From: Solibacillus sp. R5-41
Lineage (GTDB): Bacteria > Bacillota > Bacilli > Bacillales_A > Planococcaceae
DNA length: 64,000 bases
NCBI RefSeq assembly: GCF_002736105.1
Contig: NZ_CP024123.1
Span: 488,001-552,000, forward strand
Reading direction: 5' to 3'
Positions 29,163 to 43,366 of the stretch are shown piece after piece. Under the pieces are notes generated by a model. It had not been told where the DNA came from. It ran no database searches and was given only the letters and a program-made list of their open reading frames with translations. How positions within the stretch are numbered: position 1 is the stretch's first letter; each line of letters opens with the position of its first letter. Both the position numbers and the translations under genes were made by a program.

Positions 29163-29191
29163 TTGACATCAAAAACACCCTATTGTATGCT
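29163..29191 (+). promoter_or_regulatory. Candidate atp operon promoter
   Basis: Perfect -35 TTGACA (29163-29168), 17-nt spacer, -10 TATGCT (29186-29191). It would give a leader of about 310 nt before atpI. Confidence 0.7.
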
Positions 29192-29214
29192 TACAAAGGG
29201 TAAGAATGATAAGG

Positions 29215-29293
29215 GTTTCATCAAGTCTAATGGCGCTGAAACACTTGTTATATCAAGTTTCTACTAGATTGACAGTTGAATCCTCAACTTGTC
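29215..29293 (+). promoter_or_regulatory. Folded atp operon leader
   Basis: Three successive stem-loops: GTTTCA/TGAAAC (29215-29242), ACTTG/CAAGT (29243-29258) and GACAGTTGA/TCAACTTGTC with one bulge (29271-29293). No gene lies in this leader. Confidence 0.45.
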
Positions 29294-29511
29294 GATTTAC
29301 AACGTTTTATGCGTCTGGATTAAAGTCCACTGAAATTATGAGTCAATTAGAAGTATGAAATGAATCGTAACTATGAAGCAATCAATAGTTGAAATTATTT
29401 AGTACTTATAAATGCCTCTGATTTATGTAGTACATTCACTACGTTTTAAATTCACTTAATGGTCGATGGACACTTCATTACTCGAAAAATGTTTCAGGAG
29501 ATTAATTGCCA

Positions 29512-29883
29512 ATGCTAGATTTGCATCAAGTTTTTGCTATGCAGAAGAAAGCGTTCTTTTTTTTGCTTGCTGTTTGTGCTTTAGGCTGGGGATTTTCACC
29601 ATATGAGTCGATATTTGCCGGTATAGCCCTGGGTGCGTTCTTTGGTACGTATAACTTTTGGATATTAGTTCGACGTATGGAAAAATTTGACCGTTCCATT
29701 AGTGAAGGGACAAAAGTAGCATCTATTGGTACGGCATTACGTTTCGGATCAGGTGTTGCCGCAGTCGCAATCGCAATATCGTTGCCACAATATTTCCACT
29801 TAATAAGCACGGTCATTGGGCTGATGATTCCGTACATCTTTTTAGTAATAGAAAGAATTGTACATCATATAAGAAGCCATTAA
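29512..29883 (+). CDS. atpI: ATP synthase I-like protein AtpI
   Basis: A 123-residue membrane protein with four hydrophobic segments (about 12-28, 31-46, 70-88, 96-112), matching the AtpI family found at the head of F1Fo operons. AtpI is thought to help assemble the c-ring or move Mg. ATG 29512 is preferred over TTG 29506 because CAGGAG is 10 nt before it. Low sequence conservation is normal for the family; position is the main evidence. Confidence 0.85.
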   Translation: MLDLHQVFAMQKKAFFFLLAVCALGWGFSPYESIFAGIALGAFFGTYNFWILVRRMEKFDRSISEGTKVASIGTALRFGSGVAAVAIAISLPQYFHLISTVIGLMIPYIFLVIERIVHHIRSH

Positions 29884-30639
<756 letters not shown>

Positions 30640-30677
30640 TTATAAATTTCCGCATTTAAAGTAGTGCGGCGATTTGA

Positions 30678-30941
<264 letters not shown>

Positions 30942-30965
30942 TCTTTACAGATTATTATTTTCAAG

Positions 30966-31004
30966 TGGCGAAGCAGAGTTTTAAGCAACCCTTCGCCATT
31001 CCTT
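30966..31004 (+). terminator. Hairpin between atpE and atpF (attenuator or mRNA stabiliser)
   Basis: TGGCGAAG (30966-30973) pairs perfectly with CTTCGCCA (30991-30998) and is followed by TTCCTTTT. Lying inside the operon after the high-copy c subunit, it may cut transcription or protect the upstream mRNA. Confidence 0.6.
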
Positions 31005-31111
31005 TTGTATAAAAAGAGGTATTTCCTTTTTTTATAATTTTTAACTCGAATTTAAAGATGTATACAATATAGATTTATGAACTCAAAGCTCTTGAAGGGA
31101 GTGAAACAATC

Positions 31112-31633
31112 GTGTTTTTAGATTATCTTGTACTAGGTGCAGGTGCTGGTAACATCAACTTAGGTGATGTTTTAGCAACACTAGTAATTTTCTTAGGTTT
31201 AATGATCCTTCTTAAAAAGTTCGCTTGGGGTCCTTTAATGGGCATCATGCAAGAACGTGAAGAATTAGTTGCATCTGGAATTGATGCAGCTGAAAAAGCT
31301 AAAAAAGAAACGCAAGCACTATTAGAACAACAAAAGAGCCTTCTTAAAGAAGCTCGTACGGAAGCACAATCAATTATTGAAGGTGCTAAAAAGCAAGGCG
31401 AAGCAACACGCGAAGAGATCGTAACAACTGCACGCGCTGAAGCAAACCGTTTAAAAGAAGCTGCTGTTCGTGATATCGAAGCAGAAAAAGAAAAAGCAAT
31501 CGCTGCTGTACGTGAAGAAGTAGTTTCACTATCAGTACTTGCTGCGTCTAAAGTTCTTGGAAAAGAAATTTCAGAAGAGGACAACAGCGCATTAATTAAA
31601 GAAACGATTGCGAAGGCAGGCGAAGCGAAATGA
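31112..31633 (+). CDS. atpF: F1Fo ATP synthase subunit b
   Basis: A 173-residue stator subunit: one membrane helix (about residues 16-36) and a long charged, Ala-rich coiled coil. [20 protein letters not shown] is the usual membrane-exit segment. GTG start with GAAGGGAG upstream. Overlaps atpH by 4 nt (ATGA). Confidence 0.96.
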   Translation: MFLDYLVLGAGAGNINLGDVLATLVIFLGLMILLKKFAWGPLMGIMQEREELVASGIDAAEKAKKETQALLEQQKSLLKEARTEAQSIIEGAKKQGEATREEIVTTARAEANRLKEAAVRDIEAEKEKAIAAVREEVVSLSVLAASKVLGKEISEEDNSALIKETIAKAGEAK

Positions 31634-32166
31634 GTCAATCGACTGTAGCGAAGCGTTATGCCCAAGCTTTATTTGAATTAGCTGCTCAACAAAACACTGT
31701 TGCAGAAGTAAGCTCAGATTTAAAGGAACTTGTAAAAGTAATTAAAACGGACGAAGAGTTCGTTCTATTATTAAAAGCACCTAAAATCTCAGTTGTTCGC
31801 AAAAAAGAACTTGTTGCAGAACTTTTATCTGGTGCACAACCAGCTATTATTAATATGATTTCTGTTTTAATCGACAAAAAACGTATTGATGAAGCAACGG
31901 ATGTAGCAGAAGCATTCCAATTTTTAGCGGCTGAAGCGCAAGGCGCAGCTGACGCAAAAGTATTCTCGACACGTGCATTAACTGATGCAGAACGCGCAGA
32001 AATTTCTGTAGCATTCGGCAAATTAGTGGGCAAAGAGAAATTAAACATTACAAACGAAATCGACCCATCTCTAATCGGTGGTGTACGAGTTCAAATCGGC
32101 AACTACATTTACGACAGCACTGTAACATCTAAGTTAGAGGGTTTAAAACGTATTTTAGTTGGTTAA
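31630..32166 (+). CDS. atpH: F1Fo ATP synthase subunit delta
   Basis: A 178-residue delta subunit joining the b stalk to the top of F1. It begins [13 protein letters not shown] and ends [21 protein letters not shown], both family hallmarks. Translation is probably coupled to atpF by the ATGA overlap. Confidence 0.96.
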   Translation: MSQSTVAKRYAQALFELAAQQNTVAEVSSDLKELVKVIKTDEEFVLLLKAPKISVVRKKELVAELLSGAQPAIINMISVLIDKKRIDEATDVAEAFQFLAAEAQGAADAKVFSTRALTDAERAEISVAFGKLVGKEKLNITNEIDPSLIGGVRVQIGNYIYDSTVTSKLEGLKRILVG

Positions 32167-32188
32167 TTTTATGAAATGTGAGAGGTGA

Positions 32189-33703
<1,515 letters not shown>

Positions 33704-33717
33704 GACTCATTAATAAG

Positions 33718-33755
33718 CAAGCGTGCTACTAGTTTATGCTAGTAGACCTTGCTTG
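33718..33755 (+). other. Two-step hairpin between atpA and atpG
   Basis: CAAGC (33718) pairs with GCTTG (33751), enclosing CTACTAG (33726-33732) with CTAGTAG (33739-33745). No T-run follows, so it is more likely an mRNA stability or processing element than a terminator. Confidence 0.6.
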
Positions 33756-33790
33756 AATGAATAAACAGTAGCACTTGATAAAAAACATAA

Positions 33791-36130
<2,340 letters not shown>

Positions 36131-36133
36131 TAA

Positions 36134-36562
<429 letters not shown>

Positions 36563-36571
36563 TTAAAATTA

Positions 36572-36602
36572 AAGTGGACAGAGCAATCTGTCCGCTTTTT
36601 TG
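36572..36602 (+). terminator. atp operon terminator
   Basis: AAGTGGACAG pairs with CTGTCCGCTT (one G-U or mismatch) and is followed by six T. Confidence 0.85.
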
Positions 36603-36619
36603 TGAATGTAAAAGCAGTT

Positions 36620-36727
36620 TATCTTTGTTCAGCAGAGAGTTCCTACTTACAATATTGGTAAGATGAATGCAGTATTTTGCAAGTACTAACGAAATTTGGA
36701 CAAAAGTTAGTCAAGGTGTAATTGAGT
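36620..36727 (+). repeat. Intergenic structured repeat, copy R6 (degenerate)
   Basis: A shortened, diverged copy with TTGTTCAGCAGAGAG at its start, GAAATTTGGACAAAAGTTAG and GTCAAGGTGTAATTGAG at its end. The GCGGATGTCACAG linker and the middle hairpin are lost. It ends 19 nt before ywzB. Confidence 0.7.
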
Positions 36728-36746
36728 AAGAAAGGAAGTGAAATAC

Positions 36747-36992
36747 ATGGAAAATCTTTATTTGCAGGCTGGTCAACAGGCATTAGTAAGTGTAGCAGCA
36801 TATATTGTATTCATTGGTATTTCTTTTTATGCATTACAAGGTATTCGAATCGAACAATTATTTAAAAAAGGCAAAACCTTTCAAATTCAACTATTTTACA
36901 TTGTAATGAGTATTACAATTGGATCAACAGTCGCGGATTTTTTCATTAATTTTACAAATTGGTCCCAAAAGATTACGTATATTTTTAATTAA
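36747..36992 (+). CDS. ywzB: DUF1146 family membrane protein YwzB
   Basis: An 81-residue protein with two membrane helices (about residues 13-31 and 50-68) separated by a short basic loop (IEQLFKKGKTF). It matches B. subtilis YwzB (DUF1146) in size, topology and position just after atpC. Function is unknown. ATG 36747 is preferred over GTG 36738 because AAGGAAGTGA is just upstream. Confidence 0.85.
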   Translation: MENLYLQAGQQALVSVAAYIVFIGISFYALQGIRIEQLFKKGKTFQIQLFYIVMSITIGSTVADFFINFTNWSQKITYIFN

Positions 36993-37006
36993 AAGGTACG
37001 TACCAA

Positions 37007-37057
37007 TTTATACCTTGTAGGGAAGAGTAACGAATTATTATTCGCTACAAGGTATAA
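37007..37057 (+). terminator. Strong hairpin after ywzB
   Basis: TTTATACCTTGTAG (37007-37020) pairs perfectly with CTACAAGGTATAAA (37044-37057). The T-tract is short. Likely terminator. Confidence 0.7.
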
Positions 37058-37330
37058 AGATTTCCTAGGAAATAATGAATGCTCAATCGTGGGACATAAT
37101 CAAGGGATAAAATTTGGTTGATTTCGACACATTCACCATATTTACTTAAGATGCGTACTATAAAAGATAGCAAATAGCTTAATTTTAGCTTAAAATAGTG
37201 ATTTGGACGCTTGAATAAAGGCGCTAATAGTTGTAACATATCTTTTGTGTGTAAAAATAGAAGTCAAATGAATTTTAAAATAAATTGTGAGCTTATAAAT
37301 ATTTAAGAATTGAATTCGGAGGGACGAATT
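37058..37330. other. Intergenic stretch before murAA
   Basis: No gene was recognised. B. subtilis has ywmB between ywzB and murAA; nothing like it is found here. AT-rich sequence close to murAA may hold its promoter, but I found no clear pair of boxes. Confidence 0.5.
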
Positions 37331-38650
37331 GTGGAGAGAATTATTGTTACAGGGGGCCAAACATTAAAGGGGACAGTGAGAGTAGAAGGGGCAAAAAACT
37401 CTGTATTACCTATCCTGGCTGCATCTCTTTTAGCTTCTAAAGATATAAATAGAATTACAGATGTTCCGAACTTAGCTGATGTAAGTACAATCAGTGAAGT
37501 ATTAAAAAGCGTAAATGCAAAAGTAGAATATAATGTAGCACAAAATGAAATGATTATTGATGCTTCCGCAGAGCTTTCAAGTGAAGCACAATTTGAATTT
37601 GTAAGTAAAATGCGCGCATCTATCTTAGTAATGGGTTCTTTACTTGCGCGTAATGGTTTTGCACGTGTCGCTTTGCCAGGCGGTTGTGCAATTGGCTCAC
37701 GTCCAATTGAACTGCATTTAAAAGGCTTTGAAGCAATGGGCGCTACTATTTCCTTTGGTCACGGTTATGTAGAAGCAAAGGTTACGGACAAATTAAAGGG
37801 TGCTGAAATTTATTTAGATTTCCCAAGCGTTGGCGCAACAGAAAATATTATGACTGCAGCAGCACTTGCAGAAGGCATCACAATTATCGAAAACGCAGCA
37901 AAAGAACCTGAAATTGTGGATTTAGCGAATTTTATTAATGGTATGGGTGGCCGCGTAATTGGTGCCGGTACAGATACTATCCGCATTGAAGGGGTCAAAG
38001 TATTAAAGGGTTGTGAGCATGCGATTATTCCAGACCGTATTGAAGCTGGTACATTTATGGTGGCCGCTGCGATTACACGTGGTGATATTTTCATAGAAAA
38101 TGCGGTTCCAGAGCATATGGTTGCATTAATTGCGAAAATGCGCGAAATGGGTGTAGAAATTGCAGAAGAGGGCGAAGGGTTACGCATCCGTGCAAAGGAT
38201 CCACTAAAAGCAGTGGATATTAAGACGATGCCGCATCCAGGGTTCCCAACAGATATGCAGTCTCAGCTGATGGCATTAATGCTAACAGCGAAAGGAACAA
38301 GCATCATTACAGAAACGGTATTTGAAAATCGTTTCATGCATGTTGAAGAATTCCGTCGAATGAATGCTGAAGCGAAAATCGAAGGGCGTTCCGTTTTCAT
38401 TGAAGGTGACAAGGAACTACAAGGTGCAGAAGTATCTGCAACCGACTTACGCGCAGCAGCAGCACTAATATTGACTGGTTTAGTTTCTGAGGGTGTTACA
38501 CGCGTAACAAAGCTCCATCATTTAGATCGAGGCTATGTCGACTTCCACAAAAAATTAGCGGCATTAGGAGCCGATATCGAGCGTGTACAATCAGATGAAC
38601 AAGTGAACGAAAACGAACAAATAAAAGAATCAGACATCGTAAATGCGTAA
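37331..38650 (+). CDS. murAA: UDP-N-acetylglucosamine 1-carboxyvinyltransferase, main copy (MurAA)
   Basis: The second MurA in the window, 439 residues, beginning [20 protein letters not shown]. The catalytic, fosfomycin-reactive cysteine is Cys119 in [16 protein letters not shown]. The place between the atp operon and spoIID corresponds to B. subtilis murAA, the essential copy. GTG 37331 has CGGAGGG about 8 nt upstream; TTG 37310 would be inside that leader. The acidic, Gln/Asn-rich C-terminal tail ([18 protein letters not shown]) is longer than in MurAB. Confidence 0.96.
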   Translation: MERIIVTGGQTLKGTVRVEGAKNSVLPILAASLLASKDINRITDVPNLADVSTISEVLKSVNAKVEYNVAQNEMIIDASAELSSEAQFEFVSKMRASILVMGSLLARNGFARVALPGGCAIGSRPIELHLKGFEAMGATISFGHGYVEAKVTDKLKGAEIYLDFPSVGATENIMTAAALAEGITIIENAAKEPEIVDLANFINGMGGRVIGAGTDTIRIEGVKVLKGCEHAIIPDRIEAGTFMVAAAITRGDIFIENAVPEHMVALIAKMREMGVEIAEEGEGLRIRAKDPLKAVDIKTMPHPGFPTDMQSQLMALMLTAKGTSIITETVFENRFMHVEEFRRMNAEAKIEGRSVFIEGDKELQGAEVSATDLRAAAALILTGLVSEGVTRVTKLHHLDRGYVDFHKKLAALGADIERVQSDEQVNENEQIKESDIVNA

Positions 38651-38676
38651 CTAATATCTAATAACTGATTAAGAAG

Positions 38677-38711
38677 AAACTAGTGTTTAACAATACTAGT
38701 TTCTTTTTTTT
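38677..38711 (+). terminator. murAA terminator
   Basis: AAACTAGT...ACTAGTTT perfect stem followed by CTTTTTTTT. Confidence 0.9.
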
Positions 38712-38778
38712 GTTCTCTCAAATCTTATAAAAATTAAATTCAAATGAATGTTTTTCTCTAGTGAACATACATTGTGTT

Positions 38779-39702
38779 ATGAAAAAATTGCTAATCTGTA
38801 TCTTGTTGTTTTGCATTCCATTGTATTTTGTGAAAGGTATAAAAAGCACACCACAAACGCTAGAAACACCAGAAGCACCAGAAGCACCAGTAAATCAATG
38901 CGTGATTTACGTGAAAGTGAATGATGAAGAAATAGCGCTCAATCAGTATTTAGTTGGCGTGTTAGCAGGAGAGATGCCTGCAAGCTTTCATGCTGAGGCA
39001 TTAAAGGCACAAGCCATTGCTGCTAGAACGTATGCATTGAGGCAAACAGATTATGGCAAAAAAGAAATTCAAGCAACAACAGCCCATCAAGTATTTGAAT
39101 CAGAAGAAAAACGAAAGGAAAAATGGAAAGCAGTATTTTCCACATACGAAAATAAAATAGAACAAGCAATAGCAGCAACGGGAAATCAAGTTTTAACGTA
39201 TGATGGCCAATTAATTACAGCAATGTTTCATGCGTCTTCTAGCAAACAAACCGAATCAGCGAAAAACTATAGTGGACAGGAAATCCCTTATTTACGATCG
39301 GCTATGTCGATTGAGAAGCCTTTAAGTGAATCCGTTAGCTTTTCATTTGCAGAGTTGAATGAACGGCTGAAACAAAAGCTAAGCGCAGATGCGTATCGCA
39401 AAATTAGTTTTGCTAGAAATGATACGAACCGCATCCAGCAAGTAACGATAGACAATGTTGTTTGGTCTGGTAGAGAATTTCGAGAGCTGCTTCAACTAAA
39501 ATCTACTGACTTCTCCGTGAAGTGGTCAAAAAAAGGGCTTGAAATCACAACACGAGGATACGGTCACGGTGTAGGTATGAGTCAGCACGGAGCAAATGCG
39601 ATGGCGAAGAATGGTACGACCGTAGAGGGGATTTTAAAAAATTACTACCCGGGGGCACAAATTGAAGAAGCGAATTATTGTAAAGAAGTAAGCACACAAT
39701 AA
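38779..39702 (+). CDS. spoIID: Stage II sporulation protein D (lytic transglycosylase)
   Basis: A 307-residue SpoIID that cuts glycan strands during engulfment, together with SpoIIP and SpoIIM. An N-terminal membrane anchor (residues 2-19) is followed by a Pro/Glu linker and the SpoIID domain; Glu65 in GVLAGEMPA is the expected catalytic residue, and ITTRGYGHGVGMSQHGANAM is the family end motif. ATG 38779 has no good ribosome-binding site; GTG 38761 is the alternative. CATACATT at 38766 resembles a sigma-E -10 box, which would put the transcript start almost on ATG 38779. Confidence 0.92.
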   Translation: MKKLLICILLFCIPLYFVKGIKSTPQTLETPEAPEAPVNQCVIYVKVNDEEIALNQYLVGVLAGEMPASFHAEALKAQAIAARTYALRQTDYGKKEIQATTAHQVFESEEKRKEKWKAVFSTYENKIEQAIAATGNQVLTYDGQLITAMFHASSSKQTESAKNYSGQEIPYLRSAMSIEKPLSESVSFSFAELNERLKQKLSADAYRKISFARNDTNRIQQVTIDNVVWSGREFRELLQLKSTDFSVKWSKKGLEITTRGYGHGVGMSQHGANAMAKNGTTVEGILKNYYPGAQIEEANYCKEVSTQ

Positions 39703-39723
39703 GCTGGAAACACCAGCTTTCTC
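39701..39723 (+). terminator. spoIID terminator
   Basis: AAGCTGG...CCAGCTT stem overlapping the stop codon, followed by TCTCAACTCTTTT. Confidence 0.65.
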
Positions 39724-39845
39724 AACTCTTTTCAGTAGGGGGTCAAACCTTCTACGCATGTGACAAAAAATTATGAAGTATCACAATGAATAAGTATGTT
39801 TAAATTCTCAAAAATCGGTCTACACTTCCACTAGAGGTGATGATG

Positions 39846-40493
39846 ATGAGAGAAGATAAACAAAAGCCTTCTCAAAAGACGCTTATGCAGCAGGCGTGGT
39901 TTTGGCCAGCTATCTATGGCGGAATGGCATTAATGATTGTTGCAGTAATTTTTGGCTTTAACCAACTTTATGATGGTCAACAGGAAAAGGCATTAGTTGA
40001 AGAAAACGTGGCACCAGAGCCTGGGTTAGTAGAAACTGCTGCACGTGAAGAAACATTAAAGTATCCGTTTAAAGAGGAATTTGTGAATGAAGTAGCAATC
40101 CTTCAAGATTTTTACGATGTGAATGCGGATGAAGCATCACGTGAAAACGCATTGCTCGTATTCAATCAAGTATTCACAACGTCCACAGGTGTGTCAATTG
40201 CGATTAATAGTGAACCGTTTGAAGTTGTAGCTGCAATGAGTGGGGAAGTCGCAGAAGTGAAGCTAGACACGTTTACAGGGAATACAATTATTATGAATCA
40301 TGCAGATGGTAAGCAAACGCGTTATAGCTCTGTGGCAGATATTTTAGTAAAAGCCGGCGACAAAGTAACGCAAGGCGAACAAATTGCAACATCGCAGGAT
40401 AATGAATGGAATCCAACTGCCGGTGTCCATTTACATTTTGAAGTATTAGAGCAAGGTGTATTCGTAGATCCACGTAAATATTTATCGTTCTAA
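39846..40493 (+). CDS. spoIIQ: Stage II sporulation protein Q (degenerate M23 domain)
   Basis: A 216-residue forespore membrane protein with one N-terminal helix (about residues 20-38) and an extracellular LytM/M23 fold. It forms the zipper and channel with mother-cell SpoIIIAH. The first metal-site motif is degenerate: STGVSIAIN has Ser113 and Ser117 where active M23 enzymes have His and Asp. HLHFEV near the C-terminus is kept. It is therefore probably not a peptidase, like B. subtilis SpoIIQ. ATG 39846 fits AGAGGTGA best; GTG 39837 and two more ATGs precede it. Sits after spoIID as in B. subtilis. Confidence 0.92.
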   Translation: MREDKQKPSQKTLMQQAWFWPAIYGGMALMIVAVIFGFNQLYDGQQEKALVEENVAPEPGLVETAAREETLKYPFKEEFVNEVAILQDFYDVNADEASRENALLVFNQVFTTSTGVSIAINSEPFEVVAAMSGEVAEVKLDTFTGNTIIMNHADGKQTRYSSVADILVKAGDKVTQGEQIATSQDNEWNPTAGVHLHFEVLEQGVFVDPRKYLSF

Positions 40494-40494
40494 G

Positions 40495-40694
40495 TTGAAT
40501 CAGTAGGGATTAAAATCCTTATTGAATAGGGGAACTTTGGCTACGCGTAGAGAGCAAAGGCTAAGCCTGTCACGTCCAGTGACAACGCCTTTGTGATCAA
40601 CGTCGTGTTGGTCTGAAGCCCCGGCGTATGGTACAGATTTTTTTCGAGTAGACTTGAAAAAAATCTGTACCTAATTATGCCAAGGCGTAATTAA
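40495..40694 (+). repeat. Intergenic structured repeat, copy R7 (with cassette)
   Basis: Begins at the spoIIQ stop codon with TTGAATCAGTAGGGATT/AATCC-like pairing, carries a GTCGT-loop cassette, and has CCCCGGCGTATGGTACAG. Here the middle stem has become a long GTACAGATTTTTT/AAAAAATCTGTAC, with the base pairs next to CAGA changed on both sides. It ends with ATTATGCC-aa-GGCGTAAT. It lies 284 nt before spoIIID. Confidence 0.85.
40553..40613 (+). repeat. GTCGT-loop hairpin cassette inside R7
   Basis: CAAAGGC (40556-40562) pairs with GCCTTTG (40588-40594); GTCAC-gtcca-GTGAC (40570-40584); TCAAC-gtcgt-GTTGG (40598-40612, one T-G wobble). An incomplete outer cassette start, GAACTTTGGCTA, lies at 40533. 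Confidence 0.88.
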
Positions 40695-40978
40695 TGTTGA
40701 AATACCCCGATTTATTCGAATAATGAGAGCCAACAAAACATAAGGTGAAGCAATAAACATCTTTTACAACCTGTTGTAGAAAATGAACATATTTGCTAGT
40801 GCTCACTTTATAATTGAAGACCTTGTCATCAATATCTAATCCCTTGCAATAGAGGCATTTCAAACCTATGTTGAAGTGTCAAAATGGGGATGTAACAGAT
40901 TGGGAATGACAGCTAGAAACAAGGTCTGAACAAAATATGAAGTTGGCTCTTTTCATATTCGATAGAGAGGGAGAGAAC
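40695..40978. other. Stretch between R7 and spoIIID
   Basis: No gene was recognised. AATATGA (40933-40939) and CATATTC (40954-40960), 14 nt apart, resemble a sigma-E promoter for spoIIID, which is sigma-E-dependent in B. subtilis. Confidence 0.4.
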
Positions 40979-41245
40979 GTGCACGAACATATTCGACATC
41001 GCTGCGTTCGACTGGGAGAGCTGTTGATTGAGACGGGGGAAACTGTACGTGCCCTTGCAAAACTGACTGGGTTTTCAAAAAGTACTGTACACAAGGATTT
41101 AACAGAACGACTCAAACAAATAAATGAACCACTCGCACACCAAGTACAGCAAGTGTTGGCGTACAATAAGTCAATACGTCATTTGCGCGGAGGTGAAGCG
41201 ACTCGAAAAAAATGGGAAAGCAAACAGTATGAAAGTAGCATTTAG
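40979..41245 (+). CDS. spoIIID: Sporulation transcription factor SpoIIID
   Basis: An 88-residue mother-cell regulator. The helix-turn-helix ETVRALAKLTGFSKSTVHKD is followed by LTERLKQIN and the basic RHLRGGEATRKKW tail, as in B. subtilis SpoIIID, which modifies the sigma-E regulon. GTG 40979 gives the expected MHEHIRHR start and has GAGAGGGAG just upstream; a longer frame from 40937 adds unrelated residues. It precedes mbl and flhOP, as in B. subtilis. Confidence 0.94.
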   Translation: MHEHIRHRCVRLGELLIETGETVRALAKLTGFSKSTVHKDLTERLKQINEPLAHQVQQVLAYNKSIRHLRGGEATRKKWESKQYESSI

Positions 41246-41275
41246 ACGATCTCGATTAGATTCTAAATGCTTTTT
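41237..41275 (+). terminator. spoIIID terminator
   Basis: AGCATTTAGA pairs perfectly with TCTAAATGCT, overlapping the stop codon, followed by TTTT. Confidence 0.9.
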
Positions 41276-41447
41276 CGAGTTTCAAAAGAAAAGTCAAAAG
41301 CCCGTAATTCCCATTAATTTACCTATTAAAGGGAAATCCTTCCCATAAAATAAGATGTAATTCACTATTTATTATGATAAAATAATCAAGATGAAGAGAT
41401 AATAGATACGTAAATGTTGGAATCAGTGGGAAGGAGCTAAAAAAGCT

Positions 41448-42446
41448 ATGTTTTCAAAAGATATTGGGATCGATTTAGGGACGGCGAATGTACTGATCCA
41501 TGTGAAGGGTAGAGGGATTGTCTTAAATGAGCCGTCCGTTGTGGCGATTGATAAAAAATCAGGTAAAGTACTTGCTGTAGGTGAAGAAGCACGTCAGATG
41601 GTGGGACGTACACCAGGCAATATTACGGCAATTCGCCCATTAAAAGATGGGGTTATTGCTGATTTTGATATTACAGAAGCGATGTTAAAGCATTTTATAA
41701 ATAAATTAGACGTCAAAGGTTTTTTATCAAAACCACGCATTTTAATTTGTTGTCCGACAAATATTACAAGTGTAGAGCAAAAAGCTATTCGTGAAGCTGC
41801 TGAAAAAGCTGGTGGCAAAAAGGTATACCTAGAAGAAGAGCCAAAAGTAGCGGCGATTGGTGCAGGTATGGACATCTTCCAACCAAGCGGTAACATGGTA
41901 GTAGATATCGGTGGTGGTACAACAGATATCGCAGTTTTATCGATGGGTGATATCGTGACGAGCGAGTCTATTAAAATCGCAGGTGACGTATTTGACAATG
42001 ACATCTTGCAATACATAAAGAAAGAATACAAGCTATTAATTGGTGAACGTACATCAGAAGCAATTAAAATGACGATTGGCACAGTTTACCCAGGTGGACG
42101 TAGTGATTCAATGGATATTCGTGGTCGTGATATGGTCACAGGACTGCCTCGTACGATTGAAATTCATTCTGAGGAGATTGAACAAGCCTTACGTGAATCA
42201 GTTAGTATGATCGTTCAATCCGCAAAAAATGTGTTAGAAAAAACACCGCCAGAACTATCAGCAGATATTATTGATCGCGGTGTCATTATTACAGGTGGTG
42301 GCGCATTGCTACATGGCATGGACCAGTTATTAGTGAATGAATTAAAAGTACCTGTCTTTGTTGCTGAAAATCCAATAGACTGCGTGGCAATTGGAACAGG
42401 CATTATGTTAGACAATATTGACCGTGCAGTAGGGGCAAGCAAATAA
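41448..42446 (+). CDS. mbl: MreB-like actin Mbl
   Basis: A 332-residue bacterial actin homologue of the Mbl branch. It begins MFSKDIGIDLGTANVLIHVKG, has the phosphate-binding VVDIGGGTTDIAVLS near residue 155 and the adenosine motif GVIITGGGALL near 280. It organises the elongation machinery for side-wall synthesis at the membrane. Similarity and the spoIIID-mbl-flhO order distinguish it from MreB and MreBH. Ribosome-binding site GGAAGGAG. Confidence 0.95.
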   Translation: MFSKDIGIDLGTANVLIHVKGRGIVLNEPSVVAIDKKSGKVLAVGEEARQMVGRTPGNITAIRPLKDGVIADFDITEAMLKHFINKLDVKGFLSKPRILICCPTNITSVEQKAIREAAEKAGGKKVYLEEEPKVAAIGAGMDIFQPSGNMVVDIGGGTTDIAVLSMGDIVTSESIKIAGDVFDNDILQYIKKEYKLLIGERTSEAIKMTIGTVYPGGRSDSMDIRGRDMVTGLPRTIEIHSEEIEQALRESVSMIVQSAKNVLEKTPPELSADIIDRGVIITGGGALLHGMDQLLVNELKVPVFVAENPIDCVAIGTGIMLDNIDRAVGASK

Positions 42447-42526
42447 CAAACGAGCACAATTTCTAACATTCTCAAAATTTTTACCGATAATATATAAATA
42501 CTAGAAAATATTTTGAGGTGAATGTA

Positions 42527-43366
42527 ATGTTTAAAGGATTTTATACAGTTGCAACAGGTATGATTGCTCAACAACGTAAAACAGAAATTTTAACAAATAA
42601 TATGGCAAATGCTAATACACCAGGCTTTAAATCTGATCAGTCGACGATTCGTTCGTTTCCGGATATGCTCATGTCCGCTGTGAATTCTACAACAATTCCA
42701 ACAGAAAAAGGCTTTGCATTAAAGCGATTAGATCCAGTGGGCACGGTAAATGCCGGTGTTTATTTACAAGAAACATTAGCGAATCATTCGCAAGGACAAG
42801 TTTATTCAACAGGCCTTACAACAGATGTCGCATTGATAAATGAAACATTACCAACTGATCCAGCGTCAGGTAATACAGGCGCTATTTTCTTCCGTTTAGA
42901 AAATGAAAATGGCACAGAGTCATATACGCGAAATGGTAACTTTACGTTAGACGGAGAAGGAAACTTAGTTAATCCGAATGGGCTCTTTGTGTTAGATGCA
43001 AATGGAGAACGCCTTCAATTTGCAAATGACGCGATTCAAATTAGTCCTGAAGGTGCAATTTTTGATGAAAATGGTGTTCAAGTGGGCACATTAGGTGTTT
43101 CATTTTCTTCAAATCCGGATTTATTAGTAAAGCGTGATAACGGTCTTTACAATACAATGGATAATGTAAATTTACCATCTGCCTATGGACAAGCAGGGGT
43201 TAATTTTGCAATGCAGCAGCAATATTTAGAAGGATCTAATGTCGATTCTTCAAAAGCAATGACGGATCTTCTAACAGCATACCGAGCGTTTGAGGCCAAT
43301 CAAAAAGTACTACAATCCTACGATAAAAGTATGGATAAAGCTGTTAATGAAATTGGACGAGTTTAA
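42527..43366 (+). CDS. flhO: Flagellar basal-body rod protein FlhO (FlgF/FlgG family)
   Basis: A 279-residue rod/hook family protein. The N-terminus MFKGFYTVATGMIAQQRKTE with NNMANANTPGFKS, and the C-terminal coiled coil ending YRAFEANQKVLQSYDKSMDK, are the standard self-assembly ends. ATG 42527 follows TTGAGGTGA; GTG 42518 lies within that site. With FlhP it forms the distal rod in B. subtilis. Its stop codon overlaps the first stem of repeat R8. Confidence 0.92.
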   Translation: MFKGFYTVATGMIAQQRKTEILTNNMANANTPGFKSDQSTIRSFPDMLMSAVNSTTIPTEKGFALKRLDPVGTVNAGVYLQETLANHSQGQVYSTGLTTDVALINETLPTDPASGNTGAIFFRLENENGTESYTRNGNFTLDGEGNLVNPNGLFVLDANGERLQFANDAIQISPEGAIFDENGVQVGTLGVSFSSNPDLLVKRDNGLYNTMDNVNLPSAYGQAGVNFAMQQQYLEGSNVDSSKAMTDLLTAYRAFEANQKVLQSYDKSMDKAVNEIGRV

